From: Endomychus coccineus
Lineage: Eukaryota; Arthropoda; Insecta; Coleoptera; Endomychidae
Direction of reading: 5' to 3'
Assembly (NCBI GenBank): GCA_958510875.1
Contig: OY294067.1
Coordinates: 279,577,242-279,641,241 of the forward strand
Length of the DNA stretch: 64,000 nt
The notes under the pieces are model-generated. The model ran no database searches and was not told the origin of the DNA. It saw nothing but the letters and a program-made list of their open reading frames with translations. The translations under genes were made by a program, and so were the position numbers. Of this stretch, positions 57,880-64,000 are shown one piece after another (position 1 is the stretch's first letter; every line of letters begins with the position of its first letter).

Positions 57880-58275
57880 ATTTCAGAGGAGGTTGCATTT
57901 CATCTTCACTTCAATTGCTTTTAAATCTCAAATGTCAATCCTCTCTTTTAAAATCGAACGAGGACTCAACGAAAGTGGCAATTTTTTGGAAAATATAGTG
58001 TTGTAGAAAATAGTGCGTGAAAAAGGTAGCTACGCAACTGGACAATTTTTTAAAATATTTCTACCATCAAATACGAGATATCTATTTTAGTTGAACCATA
58101 TTTGCTCAAAATCGCTACAACGGTCAAAGAGTTACGATAAGAAAATCGACTTTCAAATAGAATTTTGAAGTGCTGTACCTCCTTTTGGATGCGTTTTTGA
58201 AAATAATTATGCCTGTCGCCACATTTTTTGTTACACGATGGTTTGACAGATTAAAACTGGGACACCCTGCACATA
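57880..58275. repeat. Possible transposon terminal region
   Basis: The segment ends actgggacaccctgcac, and (inverted) CAGGGTGTCCCAGT is a common start for Tc1/mariner-type and related ends. No matching inverted partner was found in the window. Solo end of a decayed element at best. Confidence 0.35.
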
Positions 58276-59930
58276 TCTCAGCATTCTATTAACTAATAAT
58301 GATAAAACGGTCTAAAGAATTATTTCGTAATGAAACAAATAGGAATTGAATGAGGAGGTTAAGGAATATATCTTTGGAAAATCGAGATTGCTGAAATACG
58401 CTACATATACCGTTTACGTACATTGAAAACACGTTATGGTGGAGGATTTATATTGAGAAATTAAGATTCCAGCGAAAAATTTTATTTATTCAGTGAAACT
58501 AGAGAATAACATATCCAATACAGGAAGAAAAATATCTCTTCCATGAAAGAGTGTTATAAAAAAGTAATGAGGTATATCTTCAATAAGTCCTGAATTAGAT
58601 AAATTCCGAATATTACTCTATTTGTTTAATAGTTTAAATGTTATACCAACAAGTTATATAATAAGGTTGATGCAACATACGAAGTAGACCACATGTGTAA
58701 TAATGCACCGTAAGCAAGGTTAGCTTATTGTTGATACATCATCCATGTCAACATCGATAAGAATGAATATTATGGAATGACGTATCAACATTAATGTATA
58801 AGGATAAGGAAGAAGTGTTTATAGTTTAGAATAGAGTTATCATAGGCAGAATTTTAGAATCATAATTAATGATAGAGATGTTAAAATTTGGCAGTTCTGA
58901 ATTAGTTCTGTTACGAACTGTTGTTACATTTGTAAGTGTTATTCCAATGAACTGATAAACCCTACGATGATATAATTTGCATTTTATCATACCACCATCA
59001 ACCACAACCTCTATAGAACCTGGCACCTGGTAGTAACGGAATATTATATGGCGATTTCTTTGCCATAACACAGTTCATTATAAGTGAAGAATGATGTAGT
59101 ACTTCATTTGTAGGGTAATTTATATACTGATATATCCCCAATTATCAATAGTAATTAATTTACAGATATGAGAAAATTCAAACGATGAACCTCATACATA
59201 ACGGCATATTAAGAAATATCCGATTCAAATTAATAGCCTGGTTCTTGCGATTTGTAAGTGCAACGTTTGTTTGATGTTATTGTTGGCGGGGAAAAAGTGG
59301 TGCAACGATCCTGCGAGGGACCTTCGGGCATGAGCAACTAGCGGTGGCCGCGCCCCGCACACATTTTAAACTAAAAAATACTGAGATTGGAACAGAAATA
59401 TTGGGATAATTTCAAAATCTGGTAATCAATGATTTATTTATGCATTCACAAAAAATTTAATTTTACACTGCGAACCTTAGTCCCAACAAATTTTTGTATA
59501 ATATTATAACGTATATATCTGATTCTATTTTCGGAGTAGACATATACACCAGTATACGTCTCGATCTCAACAAACCACATGTCAATATTCTAAATATGCG
59601 TTTGATATTTTTTTAATTGTACCAAATTGTTGATGTCAATAGACAGTAATTGATAATTCACCTAAAGTCTGATGTCCAGTTGTATAAAAATTTATATGTT
59701 AATCATACTCACTAATGCCCTATGGCTGTGGTAAATCAATATACCTGGCGCATCCACCAAATAACTCGCAATTATAATTTCAGTATCTGCTCATCCAGGA
59801 AGCGGATGAATAATTTGATCCTCATTCGTACAGCTATCGGACGCCCCTAGCGGCCTCTAGAGGCAGCATTAACAGTTGATATACTGTATTCAATGTTCAT
59901 GCTATACGATGATAGGCCCAGCAGGTTAAC
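58276..59930. other. No recognisable gene; one GC-rich patch
   Basis: AT-rich with chance ORFs under 82 codons. A GC-rich patch at 59283-59365 (containing cctgcgagggaccttcgg and gcggtggccgcgccccg) contrasts with its surroundings; I cannot assign it. Confidence 0.4.
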
Positions 59931-59933
59931 ACT

Positions 59934-60168
59934 AAGCGGCAACATTATCGCAGGCTATTTTGTTGACTTGTTATATATTTTTGGGAATACTAGGTTAGTG
60001 GGTTAATTGGAAGTTTGTTTTAGTAATTGATTGATTTTCTTTTCCCTTGTACACATGCTGGAAATTCCAAGCGTCAACGTTATCGCAGAACTTTGTTAAA
60101 TTTTTATATATTTTTGTGAATACTTGGTTAGTAGGTTATTTGAAAGTTTGTTCTTGTAATTGATTGAT
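59934..60168 (+). repeat. Two direct copies of a ~120-bp repeat, the second split by an insertion
   Basis: Copies start near 59934 and 60068 and share atttttgkgaatacttggttagt-like and gtttgttYtwgtaattgattga-like blocks. The second copy is interrupted at attgattgat (60159-60168) and resumes after 61369, with ttcttgttcttatacacatg matching ttcccttgtacacatg in the first. Confidence 0.65.
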
Positions 60169-61359
60169 AGGCAGCGTCGCATGTAGCTTGTCACCCGAAG
60201 TTGCCCTCAGGGAGAAACAGTGTTTCCGCTCTTTTGGTGTCTGGTGGTGGACGGCTAGTTGGTCGAGCTGAATGAGGGTGGGTCTTACGCCCAAGCCTAG
60301 CCAGACGAATTGGCAGCTGTAACCCTCGGAAGATACGCGCTTACCTTGTGCGAGCTTCAGAACACTGCCCTTGCCATCGTGGTTCGCTGGTGCCAGGCCG
60401 AGGAACTCGTGGTGAATCCTGAAAAGACCGAAGTGGTTCTTTTCACGAAGAAATGGAAACTGGGAACCCTACCAGACATTCGTCTGTTAGGAAAGTTTCT
60501 GCACATGAAGTACCTCGGAGTTATCCTCGATGCTAAACTGAGCTGGGAAATGCACCTGGAAACCCGGGTGAAGGAGGCCGTTGCTTTCTTACGAGAATGC
60601 AGGAGAGCCTTCGCAAACACATGGGATCTACGGCCACAGGTTCTGAACTGAATCTACATGACCAATCATGACCTATGCAGCCATCGTGTGGTCAGAGGAC
60701 GGACTGAGAGAACGAGGACTTTGTGTGCTTTACGGACGGGTCTAAGATTGGCTAGTCTAGTGGAGCCGGAGTCTACTCGTGTACATCCAGTATGAACATT
60801 TCAGTTCCATTAGGTGCCCACGCAACCGTTATCCAGGATGAGGTTTTTGCAATACGGACCTGTGCTCTGGAAAACCCGAGATTAAACTACCAAGATAAGC
60901 ATATTTAGATGTGCACTGACAGCCGAATGGCCCTGGGTGCACTTTGCGCCTACACAGTGACTTCTAGGCTTGTCTTGAAGTGCAGGAGAAACTCTGACTG
61001 AATTAGCCAGAAGGAACAAACTGCAGCTAATGTGAGTACCTGTCCACTCTGGAGTGAAGGAATACGAAGTGGCCGATGAACTGGTCAAACGGGGTTTCTT
61101 TTAGTGCCTTTGGCCCCGATTCAACGATCGGAATTTCATCGACCACCGGGCTCCACGCCCTCAAGGAGCTACTGAATAGACAGTAGCCTTCGGTCTGGTG
61201 TGGTGCCCCCGGCATGAGGCAAGCGAAGCTCCACACTAGGGAGTTCTGGCGTAAACTCTAAAACCCCACTCTCTATGATCAGGAGATGCCTAAGACTGCT
61301 GACAGGACTCTTCACAGGACATCATCATGCTCCTGACATGTTCGCACTAGTTTTGATTC
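60169..61359 (+). pseudogene. I/Loa-type non-LTR RT plus RNase H fragment, 10-bp TSD
   Basis: Flanked by attgattgat at 60159-60168 and 61360-61369. The plus strand has RT C-terminal blocks (VRWCQAEELVVNPEKTEVVL, MKYLGVILDAKLSWEMHL) up to a stop at 60651. Then, after frame breaks, it has an RNase H region (VCFTDGSKI, SGAGVYS, CTDSRMALGALCA), an LTGHHHAPD-like end and a stop-rich tail. RT plus RNase H places it with I/Loa-like clades. It is GC-richer than its surroundings. 5' truncated, dead. Confidence 0.8.
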
Positions 61360-61369
61360 ATTGATTGAT

Positions 61370-61837
61370 CTTCTTGTTCTTATACACATGCAGGTAGATT
61401 TTAGTAGCGTCACGTGGCGTTTAGTTTTATTAAAAACAGCTAATAAACTATAACTTAGTTCACACTGTGGATACACCATACTGTAACACTATAAATAAGA
61501 AACAAGGATGATTGTTGATCAACTAGAAATGTTGGATCTATTCCGTTACGCACGAATTACCGGACGAATAATTTAAGCTTATCCGTCCAGTTACCGGACG
61601 AAGAGCTCAACCCTTATAATTTACCTTATTTGTCAAATTTGAATTCAAGGCAACAACATATTGATTTCCAGATAAATTTTGTTTCATCCATTGTTTTTGA
61701 GAATTCTATACTACAATTCTCATTTTGACAATGTGCGAAATTTACTGCAACTACATATTTAATACACTAGTAGAGTTCACAACTGTACACTAAAAAGTAC
61801 CAAATAATCACCCTTTTCCACAAAAAATACTATTAAA
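61370..61837. other. No recognisable feature
   Basis: Short interval between the RT/RNase H fragment and the Penelope-like cluster; it contains the end of the interrupted ~120-bp repeat. Confidence 0.4.
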
Positions 61838-61880
61838 GTACTAAAAACCTTTCAGCTACAAGTAGCCATCATCAGAATAC
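61838..61880 (-). ncRNA. Hammerhead-ribozyme-like motif (Penelope-associated)
   Basis: On the minus strand: stem I GTATT (61880-61876) pairs with AGTAC (61842-61838), one G-U. The core is CTGATGA (61875-61869). Stem II is GGCTAC/GTAGC(T) with a minimal loop, followed by GAA. Stem III is weakened to AGG/TTT with G-U pairs. It is closely related to the motif at 11377-11421. Confidence 0.5.
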
Positions 61881-61979
61881 CCTGTAATAATATCTCTGAA
61901 AGTATGTTTAGTGAATGAGAGTGATTATTTCGTACTCATCATTAGTGTACCACATTAAAGGCACCCGATATTTTAAAAT

Positions 61980-62335
61980 TACCATCTTTAATATATTTAC
62001 CTAAACAATTATTAGTACGGTAAGTACTATTCAATTTTTGTTTCATCAAAAAGGTACAAAGTTCCCTCTAGGTTTACCAATTTTCTACAATGTTAATTTG
62101 ATCTTTGGGAGGGATATCAGAGAAGAGATTAACAATGTCAAAAGAAATTAATTATTCAGGCCAATATATTAGAAATAGTCAATGAGAAATTAATAAAAAT
62201 AGAAAATAGGTTGTTTAAAAACTCAAATGTTGGTAGTTGCAGTACATTTTGCATAGGGGAACCATAATAGGAACTTTGAAACCATAATTGCAGAACATGA
62301 ACAAAGTTTTCGAAATAAAGTCAAAAAGATCATCA
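61980..62335 (-). pseudogene. Penelope-like reverse transcriptase fragment
   Basis: The minus strand reads LISFDIVNLFSDIPPKDQINI, the motif A region of Penelope-like RTs, then FDETKIE-like residues in broken frames. It lies downstream (on this strand) of a GIY-YIG piece, so the order is rearranged or comes from tandem copies. Confidence 0.65.
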
Positions 62336-62667
62336 GAGAAAACTAAATTAGAAATCAAAATGTGCTTGTTTAAATACTATTTGGGTAATAATGCAAACAA
62401 GGGGTTACCCTCAGAGGGAGATAAATGAGAATTCAATAAATTGTTCCATTATACATTATACTGTGTTTTAAAAGTGATAAACTTTCTTGAGAAATGATGT
62501 GAACTGTATTTAAAATATGTTCGCGCAAGCTGATTTTTCACCATTGATCTTATTTATGTGGGCAAAATGTTTTTCCATACCAAGTTAAAATGTTCCCTAT
62601 AGTTTGACCCCCGTAGCATTTTGGACACGATTCACAAGTAGGAAACGTTATCAAAAGTGTGTCCAAA
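62336..62667 (-). pseudogene. Penelope-like GIY-YIG fragment, decayed
   Basis: The minus strand reads CESCPKCYGGQTIGN, then REHILNTVHIISQES, LLKHS, and is clearly related to the copy at 10981-11350. At ~62668 it abuts, head to head, a plus-strand piece (62668-62720) matching the start of that copy (gtttataggtgtaagaacat), so the two halves of one region are inverted. Confidence 0.7.
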
Positions 62668-62720
62668 CTGCAATACAACCCGTTTATAGGTGTAAGAACA
62701 TGCTAAAAAACCTTTTGGGC

Positions 62721-62830
62721 AATAACATTTGATGCCAAAATAAGATCGAAGCTTATCAAATGCCCGAACGGCTTCCGTTCGTCTTGGACTTCCGCCAAAT
62801 TAATTGGTAGAAATTTCATTATGAATAAGA
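62721..62830. other. Short unassigned interval
   Basis: No feature recognised. Confidence 0.3.
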
Positions 62831-63091
62831 ATGAGAATAAGAATTTATTTCTCGAATACATACATGCTGTAATACAGTTCTAATATACTTTTTACAATGG
62901 AATGATTTTCATGTATGCTGAAGCTCATGTGAGCTATTGAGAAGTGTAGTTCATTTTGAGTTGTTTTTACACACATATAATTACACAATAAGTATAGTTA
63001 GTAATAATAAGTTAGTTTTTGGTGAAATAATACTATTGAATGTTAATAATAAAAGAAAGAAAAATGTTGATGGTTATTATAATAAAACGAT
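62831..63091 (-). other. 3' UTR and tail region of the jockey-like element
   Basis: Follows the ORF stop at 63092. On the minus strand it ends in a simple stretch of cttattctcattcttattca type at ~62822-62850, probably the element's 3' tail. Confidence 0.5.
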
Positions 63092-63935
63092 TTATATGTA
63101 GTCATTGAAGAATTCTCTGGTATCGTAATAAATGTGAGTTTGAAAAAATTTTTTTACCTTAATTTTGAAAAAGCTTAGAGACATTATTCCTGTCATTGAG
63201 GACGGAAGGTGATTGAATGTTTTTATTGCCATATATAAGGGACCTTTTCTGTTTACTGTATAATTGAATTGGGGTGGTATATACTTGTTTTTGTTTCGCG
63301 TGTCATAGTTGTGGATATCCGTGAATTGTTCTAGTTCATGTTTTTTTTTGAACGCTAACAAGGAAAGACGATAAAGGTACAAATTTGTAATTGTCATTAC
63401 TTTCAGATTTTCAAAATGACTCCTACAGGATTCGGTTCGTTTTATTCCACAAATAGCTCTGAGAGCTCTTTTTTGTATTATGAATATGCTGTTGATATCT
63501 ACTGAATGTCCCCAAAACTCTATACCATATTGGACTAGACTGTAGAAATAAGCGTAATATACTGTAATTGATGTTTCTTTACCAATGTTTTTTCTTATGG
63601 TAGATATTGCGAATGTAGCACTGCAGAGTTTTTTGTTTAGGTTATGAATATGTTCTTTCCAATCCAATTTTTCGTCTATGTAAGTTCCGAGAAATTTTAC
63701 ATTTTTTGTTCTCTGTATTTCCCCATAAGGTGTTTCGATATTGATTTGGTTTATATCATTATTTGGATGGAATGTTATACTATGTGTTTTTTCTGTATTA
63801 AAACATAACTTATTTGAGGAGAACCAGTGCATTATTTCTGTTAGCTGTTGGGATGACGATACCGACAACTCTTCAATGTTATCGCTTGAGTCTATTACAC
63901 TCGTATCGTCAGCAAATATGCATTTCCAGTTCATA
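63092..63935 (-). CDS. Jockey-like non-LTR reverse transcriptase, C-terminal half
   Basis: Open for ~280 codons to a stop at 63092. It starts right at the catalytic FADDTSV (~residues 13-19), then CFNTEKTHSITF, VKFLGTYIDEKLDWKEHI, YYAYFYSLVQYGIEFWG, IFIIQKRALRAICG, NYDTRNKNKYIPPQF, FNHLPSSMTGIMSL and a FKIKVKKFF end, the full C-terminal order of jockey-like ORF2. No internal stop, so this is a young, 5'-truncated copy. Upstream of the FADD motif the sequence switches to a plus-strand RT fragment, so the first codons (up to 63952) are not part of it. Confidence 0.85.
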
Positions 63936-64000
63936 TCCTGATGATGGCACATTGGCTACTACACCACAAGAAAAAGCCAACCTTTTTGCTGAAATGTTTG
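63936..64000 (+). pseudogene. Start of another non-LTR RT fragment, cut by the window edge
   Basis: The plus strand reads DDGTLATTPQEKANLFAEMF. This resembles the pre-RT region (DG-x-x-x-T-x-x-EKA-x-x-x-x-x-x-F) of jockey/I-like ORF2 proteins. It continues past the window, so its integrity cannot be judged. Confidence 0.55.

Overview
This window is eukaryotic, AT-rich and almost wholly made of transposable elements. The mix of families (Ty3/gypsy with a tRNA-Arg-type primer site, mariner, long-TIR Tc1/mariner, hAT, Tigger/pogo, Penelope-like, jockey/I-type non-LTR elements and a foldback Mutator-like element) is typical of an insect genome. Nothing pins the species. I found no convincing host gene, and intergenic stretches carry only short chance ORFs.

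Layout: 1-12 kb holds old fragments: a non-LTR RT tail, a Tigger remnant, two mariner pieces, dispersed repeats with a 7-bp satellite, a Penelope-like GIY-YIG fragment followed by a hammerhead-like motif, and a 586-bp MITE with an 8-bp target duplication. 13.0-14.5 kb holds a long (TA)n tract and a repeat family carrying a tRNA-like sequence, one copy bracketed by identical 122-bp direct repeats. 15.6-17.75 kb is a Tc1/mariner-type transposon with ~490-bp inverted repeats and a transposase broken by one frameshift. 18.4-22.1 kb holds a SWIM-like remnant, a 51-bp minisatellite and another GIY-YIG fragment. 23.4-29.4 kb is a complete, young Ty3/gypsy element (minus strand; LTRs differ at 2 of 309 positions by eye). 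It sits in the simple-sequence tail of an older non-LTR element, which is also split by a hAT element (29.6-32.2 kb, 8-bp duplication).

The main discovery is at 35031-53109: an 18.1-kb foldback transposon. Its ~6.4-kb inverted arms consist of unique ~350-bp ends plus some 34-35 tandem copies each of a ~176-bp unit, and an exact 9-bp target duplication flanks it. The core encodes what looks like one large protein, now in three frames: a Mutator-like (MULE, FB/NOF-type) DDE transposase, a PHD finger, a YqaJ-type exonuclease, a Ulp1/SENP-like cysteine protease and a C-terminal zinc finger. Each tandem unit in the arms carries the start codon and first ~16 codons of this gene. The element landed in a Penelope-like reverse transcriptase; its two halves (53.1-53.4 kb and 34.1-35.0 kb) rejoin in frame when the element and one duplication copy are removed. 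An inverted-repeat element with a small acidic ORF is nested just after the protease stop codon.

53-64 kb returns to fragments: non-LTR RT pieces, an I-type RT/RNase H fragment with a 10-bp duplication, a rearranged Penelope-like cluster with a second well-formed hammerhead-like motif class, and a minus-strand jockey-like RT abutting a plus-strand RT start at the window edge. The density of nested insertions suggests heterochromatin or a transposon-trapping locus.
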